Positions 37,581 to 46,459 of a stretch of DNA of 64,000 nucleotides are shown piece by piece. The stretch spans positions 146,268-210,267 of the forward strand of contig NZ_JAEMRO010000001.1 of the NCBI RefSeq assembly GCF_016463295.1, written 5' to 3'. This DNA comes from Brevundimonas sp. GTDB lineage: Bacteria; Pseudomonadota; Alphaproteobacteria; Caulobacterales; Caulobacteraceae. Each line of letters starts with the position of its first letter. Position 1 is the stretch's first letter. The notes beneath the pieces were generated by a model. It did not search any database. It was not told the DNA's origin and saw only the letters and a list, made by a program, of their open reading frames with translations. A program made the translations under genes and the position numbers.

Positions 37581-38027
37581 ATGACGCTTCACGCCCCCTA
37601 CGATCCCGACAACATCTTCGCCAAAATCCTGCGCGGAGACATTCCTTCCGTGAAGGTGTGGGAGGACGAGCACATTCTGGCCTTCATGGATGTGTTTCCC
37701 CAGTCCGAAGGCCACGTCCTGATCATCGCCAGGCAATCGACAGCCCGCAATCTGCTGGAAATCGAGCCGGAGATTCTGGCCCGTGTCGTCGCCGCGACCC
37801 AGCGTACGGCACGGGCGGTGGAAAAGGCGCTGAAGCCGGAGGGCTTCCAGATTTTGCAGTTCAACGGTGAGGCCGGCGGCCAGACCGTGTTTCACCTGCA
37901 TTTCCACATCGTCCCGCGCTGGACCGACCGGCCGATGAAGGGCCACGGCCATGCGCTGATGGCGGATACGGCGGTTCTGCAGGCGCTGGCCGAACGGATC
38001 GCGGCTGAATTGGAGCCCATCAGGTGA
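37581..38027 (+). CDS. HIT family nucleotide-binding hydrolase
   Basis: This 148-residue histidine-triad protein carries the active site QTVFHLHFHIVPRW (HxHxH) and the N-terminal DNIFAKILRGDIPSVKVWEDEHILAFMDVFPQSEGHVLIIA. It matches the Hint-type purine nucleoside phosphoramidase group. ATG 37581 is preceded by AGGAG six bases away. Its stop overlaps the GTG start of the next gene, so both are made together. Confidence 0.93.
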   Translation: MTLHAPYDPDNIFAKILRGDIPSVKVWEDEHILAFMDVFPQSEGHVLIIARQSTARNLLEIEPEILARVVAATQRTARAVEKALKPEGFQILQFNGEAGGQTVFHLHFHIVPRWTDRPMKGHGHALMADTAVLQALAERIAAELEPIR

Positions 38028-39079
38028 ACCGGATGGCCGGCCCCGGGTTCGGAGAGCCCGCACCGACGTTTTCCACGCCGGGGGTCAGCAATCCGCGCTA
38101 CGTCTTCGACACGGCGGCGGGACGATATCTGCTGCTAGCCATCGTCCATGCCGGACCGGCCGTCGATGCAGCGGTCCGAACGCTCCAACAGCGGCGCAAG
38201 ATACTCGATGACATCCACGCCAGCGCTTTCGTGCTGATCGTCGGTACCGATTCGAAGCGCAACAGCCGCACGGATGAACTGCCAGGCCTGCGTTTCCTGT
38301 TCGACAGCGAGGGCGAAATAGCCGCGCGCTATGGGGCCGCCGAGACGGATCGCTGGTTCCTGATCGATCCGGCCTTGCATGTGCTGGCTGCGGCACCGCC
38401 CGATCAGGCTGAGCGGATGATCGAGCGGCTGGCTCAACTCCCGCCGCCGGCCCATCATTCCGGCTCGGACGGGTTGGCACCGGTACTGATCACCCCCCGC
38501 ATTTTCGAGCCTGCGTTCTGCGACGCGCTGATCGCCCTCTATCGCGACAAGGGCGGCGAAACCTCAGGCTTCATGCGAGAAATCGACGGGGTGACCACGC
38601 TGATGGTCGATGACAATCACAAGCGTCGCAGTGACGTCATCGTCGAGGAAGAACCGCTCCAGAAGCAGATCATGACCCGCCTGCGTCAGCGTCTGGTGCC
38701 GCAGATCGTAAAAGCCTTCAACTTCGAGCCGACCCGGATCGAGCGCTATCTGGTCGCACGTTACGATGCCGAAACCGGCGGCTTTTTCCGCCCGCACAGA
38801 GACAATACGACCCGCGGCACGGCGCATCGGCGGTTCGCCGTCTCGATCAATCTGAACGCGGATTACGACGGCGGCGACCTGCGGTTTCCGGAGTTTGGCG
38901 ACCGGACCTATCGCCCCCCGCCGGGCGGAGCCTGTGTGTTTTCCTGCTCGGTCCTGCACGAGGCGACGCCGGTTACCCGGGGCGAACGGTTCGCCTTTCT
39001 GCCCTTCCTGTATGACGAGGCGGCGGCGGCGATACGCGAAGCCAATCTGAAGTATCTGGACCCGGCCCTGACGGCGTGA
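38024..39079 (+). CDS. Redoxin-like domain fused to prolyl 4-hydroxylase-type 2OG-Fe(II) oxygenase
   Basis: This 351-residue protein has two domains. Residues 1-135 resemble a peroxiredoxin/thioredoxin fold (GEPAPTFSTPGVSNPRYVFDTAAGRYLLLAIVHAG... LRFLFDSEGEIAARYG), but no Cys stands at the peroxidatic position. Residues 150-345 form a P4H-like oxygenase with GFFRPHRDNTT (HxD), the distal His in SVLHEATPVTRGERFAF and Arg for oxoglutarate. It begins at GTG 38024 and overlaps the HIT gene by 4 bases. The substrate is unknown; hydroxylation of a protein residue is plausible. Confidence 0.85.
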   Translation: MNRMAGPGFGEPAPTFSTPGVSNPRYVFDTAAGRYLLLAIVHAGPAVDAAVRTLQQRRKILDDIHASAFVLIVGTDSKRNSRTDELPGLRFLFDSEGEIAARYGAAETDRWFLIDPALHVLAAAPPDQAERMIERLAQLPPPAHHSGSDGLAPVLITPRIFEPAFCDALIALYRDKGGETSGFMREIDGVTTLMVDDNHKRRSDVIVEEEPLQKQIMTRLRQRLVPQIVKAFNFEPTRIERYLVARYDAETGGFFRPHRDNTTRGTAHRRFAVSINLNADYDGGDLRFPEFGDRTYRPPPGGACVFSCSVLHEATPVTRGERFAFLPFLYDEAAAAIREANLKYLDPALTA

Positions 39080-39083
39080 CCAG

Positions 39084-40934
39084 TCAGGTCACTCTGAACT
39101 GCAGGTCCGCCAGCCGGGCATAAAGACCGCCCTGTGTAATCAGCGAGGCGTGGGTCCCCTCCTCCACGACGCGCCCGTCCTCCATCACCACGATCCGGTC
39201 GGCCCGCAGCACGGTGGCCAGGCGGTGGGCGATGACGATGGTGGTGCGGGTCTCCATGGCCTGATCCAGCGCCATCTGGACCAGCTGCTCGCTCTCGGCG
39301 TCGAGGGCGGACGTGGCCTCGTCGAGCAGCAGGATAGGCGCGTCGCGAACCAGCGCTCGGGCGATGGCCATTCGCTGACGCTGCCCCCCCGACAGGCTCT
39401 TGCCGCGTTCGCCTAGAGGCGTATCGAATCCTTCGGGCAGGGCCTCGACGAAGGTCAGGGCCTGGGCCTCCCTAGCGGCCTCGCGGACTTCGGCATCCGA
39501 GGCAGTATCGCGCCCGAAGCGGATGTTTTCATTGGCCGAACCCGAGAACAGTGGGGCCTCCTGCGACACCCAGGCGAAACGATTGCGCACGGCGACCGGA
39601 TCGGCGTCGCGGACATCGACCCCATCGACCGACACCACGCCCGACTGTGGGTCGTAGAAGCGCAACAACAGCCGGAATACCGTGCTCTTGCCCGCGCCAG
39701 ATGGACCGACCAGGGCCACGGTCTCGCCCGGCCGAACCGTCAGGCTGAACCCGCGCAGCGCCGGCAGGTCGGGACGGCCGGGATAGGTAAAGCCCACATC
39801 GGTCATCGAGACCTGCCCCACCGGTGGCTCCGGCAGAGTCACGGGCACAGGCGGCGCGGCGATGGCGGCCTGGCTGCGCATCAGTTCATCGATCCGCTCC
39901 ATGGCCCCGGCGGCCTTCTGGACATCGCCCCAGCTCTCGCCCAGGGCACCGACGGCGGCCGCAGAGAAGACCGACAGCAGAACGAACTGAAGCAGCGCCC
40001 CCGTGCTCATCCGCCCGGCGATCACATCCTGGGCTCCTAACCAAAGCACCAGGGTGACCCCGCCGAACATGACGATGATGATCAGGGCCGTCATCAGGGC
40101 CCGGGCCCTCATGCGAATCAGGGAGACGCCGAACGCCTCCTCCACCGCCTGGCCGAAGCGGGCGATCGACGACGCCTCGCGCCCAAAGGCCTGAACCGTC
40201 TCGATGGCGTCCACGCTCTCGCCTGCAAAGCCCACGGCTCCCGCAAACCGGTCCTGCGACCGGACCGTCAGCTTGCGGACCGTACGTCCGAAGACGAACA
40301 ACGGCACGATCAGCACCGGCACGATCAGCAGGACGAACGCGGTCAGCTTGGGGCTGACGATGAACAGCAGGATCGTCCCCCCGACCAGCGTCAGCGCATT
40401 ACGGATCGCATAGGAGACCGAGGTCGTCATCAACGTCTCGATCAGGGCGATGTCGGTCGTCAGACGTGACAGCACCTCGCCTGTCCGCATCTTCGCATAG
40501 AAGGACGGATCGAGCGTCAGGATGCGCTCGAACAGCCCCTTGCGCAGATCGGCGATGACCCGCTCGCCGCTCTTGGTCACATAGAAATAGCGGATCGCCG
40601 TAGCCAGGCCGAGGAACAGCGCATTGGCTCCCAGCACCAGGAACCACAGGTTCAACTGGCTGCCGCCGTCCTTGAAACCGTTGTCGATGGCACCCCGTGC
40701 GGTCGCCGTCAGGCCCAGAGACGCCGCCGTCGAGGCCAGCAGCCACAGGCTGGCCATGACCAGCTGGCCCTTGTGACGCAGCGCATAGGGGACCAGCCGC
40801 AGCAAGGGACGCACATCGCGCGACTTGGTGCGACGCGCGGCTGCCTCCGAAATCTGTTCGCTGAGCTGAGCGCCCGCACCGGGTCGCGCCCTCAGGTCGG
40901 CGGAATCGGTCTGGGCGGCAAAGGTTTCGGTCAT
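39084..40934 (-). CDS. ABC exporter, fused membrane and ATPase domains
   Basis: This 616-residue type IV half-transporter works as a homodimer. Six transmembrane helices (about residues 45-330) precede the nucleotide-binding domain with Walker A LVGPSGAGKST, signature LSGGQRQRMAIARAL, Walker B ILLLDEATSALD and switch IAHRLAT. The closest group by eye is the MsbA/lipid-exporter or multidrug type; the substrate is uncertain. AAGAGG precedes ATG 40934. It is convergent with the oxygenase gene and divergent from rpmE. Confidence 0.93.
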   Translation of the reverse strand: MTETFAAQTDSADLRARPGAGAQLSEQISEAAARRTKSRDVRPLLRLVPYALRHKGQLVMASLWLLASTAASLGLTATARGAIDNGFKDGGSQLNLWFLVLGANALFLGLATAIRYFYVTKSGERVIADLRKGLFERILTLDPSFYAKMRTGEVLSRLTTDIALIETLMTTSVSYAIRNALTLVGGTILLFIVSPKLTAFVLLIVPVLIVPLFVFGRTVRKLTVRSQDRFAGAVGFAGESVDAIETVQAFGREASSIARFGQAVEEAFGVSLIRMRARALMTALIIIVMFGGVTLVLWLGAQDVIAGRMSTGALLQFVLLSVFSAAAVGALGESWGDVQKAAGAMERIDELMRSQAAIAAPPVPVTLPEPPVGQVSMTDVGFTYPGRPDLPALRGFSLTVRPGETVALVGPSGAGKSTVFRLLLRFYDPQSGVVSVDGVDVRDADPVAVRNRFAWVSQEAPLFSGSANENIRFGRDTASDAEVREAAREAQALTFVEALPEGFDTPLGERGKSLSGGQRQRMAIARALVRDAPILLLDEATSALDAESEQLVQMALDQAMETRTTIVIAHRLATVLRADRIVVMEDGRVVEEGTHASLITQGGLYARLADLQFRVT

Positions 40935-41083
40935 CGTGCGCGCCTCTTGCCCCGGAACGCCCCCCGGTGTAAACGCCGCCGCTCATTCCCGCCGGGTTCT
41001 GTTGTCACAGGCACGGCGGGTTTCTCATTTTCGCGCACCGACGGTCGGCATCGTCACCGCGCCAGAGACTACGGACGACGACC

Positions 41084-41308
41084 ATGAAGCCCGACACCCA
41101 CCCCGACTACCACTTCATCACCGTCACCATGACGGATGGTACGACCTATCAGACGCGCTCGACCTATCAGAAGGAAGGCGCTGTCCTGAACCTGGACATC
41201 GATCCCCTGACGCACCCCGCCTGGACCGGCGGCAACCAGCAGATGCTGGACCGTGGTGGCCGCGTGTCGCGCTTCAACAACAAGTTCGCCGGCTTCATCA
41301 AGAAGTAG
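41084..41308 (+). CDS. rpmE: 50S ribosomal protein L31 (zinc-free form)
   Basis: The 74-residue product reads [32 protein letters not shown]...[28 protein letters not shown]. The L31 core (HPxY, HPxxTG, GGRVxRFNxxF) is clear, but none of the zinc-binding Cys of the C+ form remain. A hairpin terminator follows at 41363. Confidence 0.95.
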   Translation: MKPDTHPDYHFITVTMTDGTTYQTRSTYQKEGAVLNLDIDPLTHPAWTGGNQQMLDRGGRVSRFNNKFAGFIKK

Positions 41309-41362
41309 GCCCTACCCGCCGGTGTGTGCGCCAAAGCCACACCCTGAGGTTTGCAGATCACG

Positions 41363-41391
41363 AAGGCGTTGGGCCCCGGCCCAGCGCCTTT
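41363..41391 (+). terminator. Probable intrinsic terminator of rpmE
   Basis: Arms 41363-41375 and 41378-41390 pair at 12 of 13 positions (one G-U) and are followed by T-rich sequence. Confidence 0.65.
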
Positions 41392-41483
41392 CTGTTTGGC
41401 CGGAACGCCGGTAATATGAACGCGTTGACCGTCGCGGGGCGTGGACGTGGTGTCCGCATCGACGGCCGAAAGATGCGACTGAG

Positions 41484-43043
41484 ATGAACCGTAGGGAATT
41501 GGGTCTGGGCGCGGCTGTGACGGCCATGGCCTCGGCGGCTGGTCTGGCCGCACAGGCACAGACCCGCGATCCGGCCGCCGTCGCCTTCTACAACGGCTTC
41601 AACGACCAGCTGGCCCGCCTTCCGGAGGCGATCCAGCCCGACGTGCGCGCCTTTTATGAACTGAACGGCTGGCGTCCCGTCTGGACGGCCGATCGTCTGC
41701 GCGGACTTCAGGCCGCCTCGATGCGGGCCGAGCGCCACGGCCTGTCGCCCGCCGACTATTTCGACTTCCAGGCCATGGCCGCCGACCGCAGCGCCGCCGA
41801 GATCCGTACCACCGCCGCCGCCCTGACCTATGGCCGCGTGCTGGCCGAGGGCCGCGTCCGGCCCGAGGATGTCGAAGACCTTTGGGAGATGCAGAAGAAC
41901 CGCGTCGATCTGCCCACCGGCCTGAACGACGCCCTGGCCCAGAACCGTCTGCTGGACTGGTTCGAGGGTCTGGCCCCGACCGACATCGGCTACACCAATC
42001 TGTCGGCCGGCTACGTCCGCTATCGCCGTCTCAGCGCTTCGGGCGGCTGGCCCACCTTCCGCCAGGGCGGCACGATCGAGCCGGGCACCAGCGATCCGCG
42101 GATCCAGCCGCTGATCAAGCGCCTGGTCGCCGAGGGCGATCTGAGCCCAGAGGCGGGCGCGCGTCTGGCCTCGGCGGGCAATGTCTACAATGCCGAGATT
42201 CAGGCCGGTGTGCGCAGCTTCCAGACCCGGCATGGCCTCGGGGCCGACGGCCGCATCGGTGCAGGCACGCAGCGTTCGCTGGGAGCCTCGGTCGAGGATC
42301 GCGCGCGTCAGATCGCGCTGAACCTGGAGCGCCGGCGCTGGCTGAAGCGCGACGTCAATCCCGAGCGGATCGAAGTCAATACCGCCGCCGCCATCATGGT
42401 CTACTGGAAGGACGGACGCCCCGTTCACTCCAACCGGGTGGTCGTGGGCAGCCCCGAGAACCAGACGCCCAGCCTTGAGAAGCCGTTCGCCTCGGTCGTA
42501 GCCAACCCGCCGTGGTACGTCCCCGCCGGCATTGCCCGGCGTGAAATCCTGCCGCGCGGGCCCGGCTATCTGGCCAGCCAGAACATGTATGTGACGCCGC
42601 AAGGCAATGTCATCCAGCGCGCGGGCCCGCAGGCGGCCTTGGGCTATGTGAAGTTCGAACTGCGCGACAGCTACGCCATCTTCCTGCACGACACCCCGAC
42701 CAAGGCGGCCTTCAACCTGTCGGTTCGTCAGCGGTCGCATGGCTGCGTGCGGGTGCAGAATGCGGTCGAGTTCGCGCGCATCCTGCTGTCCCCCGACCCC
42801 GCCCTGCTGAGCGAGTTCGACACCGCCCAGGACACGCGCGAGACCAAACGCATCCAGACCGGCCGCGAAATCGGTGTTCGTCTCCTGTACTGGACCGCCT
42901 TCGTGGACGGTCAGGGCCGCGTCGCCTTCCGCGAGGATGTCTACAGCCGCGACGCCAAACTGGCCGACGCCCTGGGCATCGCCGTCAGCCTGCCGCGCGT
43001 TGTGGCCGATGGCCGTACCGACGCCAACGACGTCGGTCCGTAA
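41484..43043 (+). CDS. Murein L,D-transpeptidase (YcbB/LdtD-like)
   Basis: This 519-residue periplasmic enzyme forms 3-3 cross-links or attaches proteins to peptidoglycan. An RR-containing signal (MNRRELGLGAAVTAMASAAGLAAQAQ) precedes a scaffold domain (FYELNGWRPVWTADRL), a peptidoglycan-binding helix bundle (EIQAGVRSFQTRHGLGADGRIGAGTQRSLG) and a YkuD catalytic domain. The YkuD domain shows IFLHDTPTKAAFN and RSHGCVRVQNA, with nucleophile C421. It ends 3 bases from the stop of the convergent rcdA. Confidence 0.92.
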   Translation: MNRRELGLGAAVTAMASAAGLAAQAQTRDPAAVAFYNGFNDQLARLPEAIQPDVRAFYELNGWRPVWTADRLRGLQAASMRAERHGLSPADYFDFQAMAADRSAAEIRTTAAALTYGRVLAEGRVRPEDVEDLWEMQKNRVDLPTGLNDALAQNRLLDWFEGLAPTDIGYTNLSAGYVRYRRLSASGGWPTFRQGGTIEPGTSDPRIQPLIKRLVAEGDLSPEAGARLASAGNVYNAEIQAGVRSFQTRHGLGADGRIGAGTQRSLGASVEDRARQIALNLERRRWLKRDVNPERIEVNTAAAIMVYWKDGRPVHSNRVVVGSPENQTPSLEKPFASVVANPPWYVPAGIARREILPRGPGYLASQNMYVTPQGNVIQRAGPQAALGYVKFELRDSYAIFLHDTPTKAAFNLSVRQRSHGCVRVQNAVEFARILLSPDPALLSEFDTAQDTRETKRIQTGREIGVRLLYWTAFVDGQGRVAFREDVYSRDAKLADALGIAVSLPRVVADGRTDANDVGP

Positions 43044-43046
43044 GAC

Positions 43047-43592
43047 CTAGCGCCCGAACGCCGCCGTCAGCCGGTCCATCTGGCTCTGGACCGGATTGGT
43101 CGGAGCCTCATCGGGCGCGTCCCTGTACATACGACGGTCCAGGTGCAGGACGCGGTCGTACAGCTTCTCGGCCTGAACGAGATACTCGACCAGGGCGATC
43201 GGCAGTTCCGGATGGCTGGGCTCAATCGAGGGCTTGCGGTCGGCCAGGCGATAGCGGGCATCGCAAGCGGCCAGCGCGCTCATGTCGCCCTCGCGCACGG
43301 CCCGCTGGACCAGCAGCCAGGACGCGATTTGCATCAGGCGCGTCGTCAGGGTCATGCTCTCGCTGGCATAGGCCAGCGCCGTGGCCCGCGACAGCAGCCG
43401 CGATTCGCGCCGCCCGTCTCCGTCCAGATAGGCGGCGGTATCCTCGACCAGCTCCATCCCCTCGCGGAAAGTTCGGTCAAACAGCTCCGAGCGCGCGAAA
43501 TCGTCCACCACGGCGGCGCGATCCCGTCCGGCAGGCATGACAGGCATGGGGGCGGCGGGGTCTTCGATCGGCATGACTTCAGTCAGATTCAT
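43047..43592 (-). CDS. rcdA: RcdA, ClpXP adaptor for CtrA degradation (DUF1465)
   Basis: This 181-residue helical protein matches DUF1465/RcdA: FDRTFREGMELVEDTAAYLDGDGRRESRLLSRATALAYASESMTLTTRLMQIASWLLVQRAVREGDMSALAACDARYRLAD. In Caulobacter, RcdA joins CpdR and PopA to deliver the master regulator CtrA to ClpXP at the G1-S transition. A Pro-rich N-terminal extension and a polar C-terminal tail flank the three-helix core. It lies upstream of nothing else on its strand. Confidence 0.88.
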   Translation of the reverse strand: MNLTEVMPIEDPAAPMPVMPAGRDRAAVVDDFARSELFDRTFREGMELVEDTAAYLDGDGRRESRLLSRATALAYASESMTLTTRLMQIASWLLVQRAVREGDMSALAACDARYRLADRKPSIEPSHPELPIALVEYLVQAEKLYDRVLHLDRRMYRDAPDEAPTNPVQSQMDRLTAAFGR

Positions 43593-43675
43593 GGAACAGG
43601 CGCACTCGTATCACGACCGGCACGATTTCGCGCGGCGAGAGAGCGGTCTGCAACGGCCATGCCACAGACTGTCCG

Positions 43676-43882
43676 TCATCGGCCAAAGTTGAACAGGGCG
43701 TCCGCCGCGTTGCGCTGGCTGGACTTGCCGTCGATGGCCGCACGGCAGCGTTCGATCTCGGCTTCCAGCGTCTCGATCCGCGTCTTCAGGTCTTCAACGG
43801 AATAGAGGTCCAGATCTTCCCGCGTCACGGCGATCAGGGATGCGTCGCGCGCGGGGCGGGGCTCGTTGCTGTCTTCGAACAT
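43676..43882 (-). CDS. DUF1192 family small protein
   Basis: This 68-residue protein has a helical coiled-coil-like core, LDLYSVEDLKTRIETLEAEIERCRAAIDGKSSQRNAADALFNFGR, the DUF1192 pattern found across alphaproteobacteria. ATG 43882 follows AGGAGGAG; a GTG two codons earlier is less well placed. It precedes rcdA on the same strand, with a gap of 83 bases. The role is unknown. Confidence 0.85.
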   Translation of the reverse strand: MFEDSNEPRPARDASLIAVTREDLDLYSVEDLKTRIETLEAEIERCRAAIDGKSSQRNAADALFNFGR

Positions 43883-43963
43883 GCTCACCTCCTCCTTGGC
43901 CAGGGCCGTCAGAACCGACTAGGAAACGCCGGGACACGGACATTTGCAAGGACGACGGGCAGG

Positions 43964-44935
43964 ATGAAGGCGATCGACATCGACGGCAGTTCCGGACCGG
44001 CCGAGGCCCTCCGGCTGGTTGAGCGGCCCGATCCCGTCGCGGGGCCGGGCCAAATCCGCATTCGGGTGCGGGCCGCAGGCGTAAATCGTCCCGACCTGCT
44101 GCAACGACGGGGTCTCTACCCTGCCCCGCCCGGGGCACCCGAAGGTTTGGGGCTGGAGGTGGCCGGCGAGGTCGATCAGCTCGGCCCTGGCGTGACCCGC
44201 TGGGCCATCGGCGACCGTGTCTGTGCCCTGCTGGGTGGCGGCGGGTATGCAGAAATGGCGGTGGTCGATGCCCGGCATGCCCTGCCGGTGCCGCAAGACA
44301 TGGACTTCGTTCAGGCCGCGGCCATGCCCGAGACCGTATGCACTGTGTTCGCCAATGTGTTCGAGGCAGGCGAACTCAAGGGGGGCGAAACCCTGCTAAT
44401 CCATGGTGCGACCAGCGGGATCGGCGTCACGGCCGTTCAAATGGCCAAGGCTGCAGGAGCGAAGGTCATCGCCACCTCGCGCGGGGCAAACAAGACGACA
44501 GCGGCACGCGCGCTGGGCGCTGACCTCAGCCTTGACGCCACGGCCGACGACCTGCAAGCCGCCATCACGGGCTTCGGCAGTGTGGATGTCGTTCTGGACA
44601 TGGTCGGCAGTGATTATGCCGCGCTGAACCAGGCCGTACTCAACCGGTTCGGTCGCTGGGTCGTCATCGCCACGCTCTCGGGCGCGAAGGCAGAGATCGA
44701 CCTCGCCGCCTTGATGATGAAGCGCATCGTCCTGACCGGCTCGACCCTGCGCGCTCGCCCGGCCGATGAAAAAGCCAGATTGATCGCTCAAATCGAAGCC
44801 GTGGCCTGGCCCTGGATCGCCGCAGGTCAGGTGCGCCCGCCTGTGCAGGCGACCTATCCCCTGGCGGAGGCCGCAGCCGCCCACCTCAGGCTCGAGGCGG
44901 GCGACCATGTCGGCAAGATCGTACTGACGGTCTGA
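43964..44935 (+). CDS. NAD(P)H-quinone oxidoreductase, PIG3/QOR-like
   Basis: This 323-residue medium-chain dehydrogenase/reductase lacks structural zinc Cys. It shows VRAAGVNRPDLLQRRGLYPAPPGAPEGLGLEVAGEV, GGGYAEMAVVD, LIHGATSGIGVTAVQMAKAAGAKVIATSR (NADPH Rossmann) and DVVLDMVGSDYAALN. These match the TP53I3/QOR2 group, which reduces quinones by one electron. ATG 43964 is preceded by GGGCAGG at short spacing. Proximity to the DUF1192, rcdA and trcR genes is, as I recall, a conserved alphaproteobacterial arrangement. Confidence 0.9.
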   Translation: MKAIDIDGSSGPAEALRLVERPDPVAGPGQIRIRVRAAGVNRPDLLQRRGLYPAPPGAPEGLGLEVAGEVDQLGPGVTRWAIGDRVCALLGGGGYAEMAVVDARHALPVPQDMDFVQAAAMPETVCTVFANVFEAGELKGGETLLIHGATSGIGVTAVQMAKAAGAKVIATSRGANKTTAARALGADLSLDATADDLQAAITGFGSVDVVLDMVGSDYAALNQAVLNRFGRWVVIATLSGAKAEIDLAALMMKRIVLTGSTLRARPADEKARLIAQIEAVAWPWIAAGQVRPPVQATYPLAEAAAAHLRLEAGDHVGKIVLTV

Positions 44936-44938
44936 CCG

Positions 44939-45550
44939 TTACCAGCGACCGCCGCCACGGCGGGCGGGACGCAGCGAGGAGATGCTGTCGTTCAGCCGCC
45001 ACTGGGCCATGTTCTGCACATCCACGTCGAACACCGTGCAGCGCCCGCCGAAGTTGGCGTCGGTGCACAGTTCCCAGGCACCGCGAAGCTGGAACGAGCT
45101 GATCGCATCGTTCATGCCGGTGTTGCGCAGATTGGCGACCTCGCCGTTGAACTGCATCGCCTGACCCCGATAGTTGGCGTCACGGTAAACGACGATGCTC
45201 TGGCGCCCGCCGTTCCAGCCGCCGCCGGGACCGCCGGGGTTCCAGCCGCCGCCAGGACCGCCCGGATAGCCACCGCCGCCGCCGGGCCGGCCCTCATCAT
45301 CACCACGATAAGGACCGCAGGTCAGAAAGCCGTCGTTGTTCCTGATTTCGTAGCTGGAACAGCGCGCCAGCTCGATCGAGGTCGCGCGGATGTCGTTCCG
45401 ACGCGTCCGACAGTCGGCATACAGACGTCCGCGGTTCACGTATTCGCCACTGCAGCTGTCACGATAGTCGCCGCGTGGTGCGCCACGTTCCTGTATCGGG
45501 GCCTCGACCCCGGACATCATCGCCGCGGCAGCCAATGCTTCAAGCAACAT
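44939..45550 (-). CDS. Secreted CVNH / beta-gamma-crystallin two-domain protein
   Basis: This protein of about 203 residues has an N-terminal hydrophobic leader (MLLEALAAAAMMSGVEA), then a cyanovirin-N-like half domain (YRDSCSGEYVNRGRLYADC...TSIELARCSSYEIRNNDGFLTC, with four Cys). A Gly/Pro-rich linker (GGGYPGGPGGGWNPGG...) leads to a beta/gamma-crystallin domain (IVVYRDANYRGQAMQF...GMNDAISSFQLRGAWELCTDANFGGRCTVF...LNDSISSLRP). The first type binds glycans, the second calcium. GGGAGG before ATG 45550 fixes the start. Confidence 0.8.
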   Translation of the reverse strand: MLLEALAAAAMMSGVEAPIQERGAPRGDYRDSCSGEYVNRGRLYADCRTRRNDIRATSIELARCSSYEIRNNDGFLTCGPYRGDDEGRPGGGGGYPGGPGGGWNPGGPGGGWNGGRQSIVVYRDANYRGQAMQFNGEVANLRNTGMNDAISSFQLRGAWELCTDANFGGRCTVFDVDVQNMAQWRLNDSISSLRPARRGGGRW

Positions 45551-45690
45551 GATACCCTCCCAATGTTCAGTCTCAGACGCCCAACGCGCCACTGACCCCA
45601 ATGTTCAACACCCGCGATGAACCTTGGCTGTACGAGATTGCAGGCTTTCGTTTTCTTTTCCAGAGAATGCGCTTATATCCGGGATATCAA

Positions 45691-45712
45691 CGCCCGGTCG
45701 AAAGGCCGGGCG
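45691..45712. repeat. Second copy of the rpmG terminator hairpin, without T-run
   Basis: It is identical over 22 bases to the hairpin at 36827-36848 (CGCCCGG, loop TCGAAAGG, CCGGGCG). It lies between divergent genes in the 217-bp region before trcR, so it terminates no annotated gene. It could end a short upstream RNA or act in the trcR leader. The rest of 45551-45766 shows nothing else I can name. Confidence 0.6.
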
Positions 45713-45766
45713 CCGTCGTATCCGGAGCCCGACTTTCTGGCCCCGTCCTAGAACCGGAATACTCGC

Positions 45767-46438
45767 ATGACCGACATTCTGATGCCCAAGGCCACTGCGG
45801 TCTGGCTGGTCGACAACACCTCGCTGACGTTCGAGCAGATCGCCGACTTCTGCGGACTTCATCCGCTGGAAGTGCGCGGCATCGCCGATGGCGACGTGGC
45901 GCGCGACATCCGGGGTGCCGACCCGCTCGTCAACGGCCAGCTAAGCCGCGAGGAATTGGACAAGGCCCAGAACGACGAGAACTACCGCATGCAGGCCGTG
46001 GTCAGCCGCCATGCCGAAATGATGAAGGCCGCCAAGCCGGCCCCGAAATATACGCCCGTCTCGCGTCGTCAGGACCGTCCGGACGCCATCGCCTGGTTCG
46101 TGCGCAACCACCCCGAGGTGACGGACGCCCAGATCGCCAAGCTGCTGGGCACGACCAAGTCCACGATCGAGAGCGTGCGCAACCGCACCCACTGGAACAG
46201 CGCCAACATCAAGCCCGTCGATCCCGTGACCCTGGGCCTGGTCGGTCAGATCGTTCTGGACGACCTGGTCAAGAAGGCCGCCGACAAGAAGGCCAAGGAC
46301 GACGCCAAGAAGGGCGGCGCAACCCTGCAGCCCGCCGATGCCCCTGTCGAGCCGGTCGAGGAAGAGTTCGTACCCGAGGCCCGCGAACGCCGCGGTGCCG
46401 AGCCCACGGCGGAGTCGGTGTTCGGCTCCAAGGACTGA
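45767..46438 (+). CDS. trcR: TrcR, cell-cycle transcriptional regulator (DUF1013)
   Basis: This 223-residue protein (MPKATAVWLVDNTSLTFEQIADFCGLHPLEVRGIADGDVARDIRGADPLVNGQLSREELDKA..., then PDAIAWFVRNHPEVTDAQIAKLLGTTKSTIESVRNRTHWNS) has two helix-turn-helix-like segments and a Lys/Glu-rich tail. It matches DUF1013, annotated as TrcR in alphaproteobacteria and highly conserved there. A strong terminator follows. Confidence 0.9.
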   Translation: MTDILMPKATAVWLVDNTSLTFEQIADFCGLHPLEVRGIADGDVARDIRGADPLVNGQLSREELDKAQNDENYRMQAVVSRHAEMMKAAKPAPKYTPVSRRQDRPDAIAWFVRNHPEVTDAQIAKLLGTTKSTIESVRNRTHWNSANIKPVDPVTLGLVGQIVLDDLVKKAADKKAKDDAKKGGATLQPADAPVEPVEEEFVPEARERRGAEPTAESVFGSKD

Positions 46439-46459
46439 TCGTCTTCTCGCCAAGGAAAA

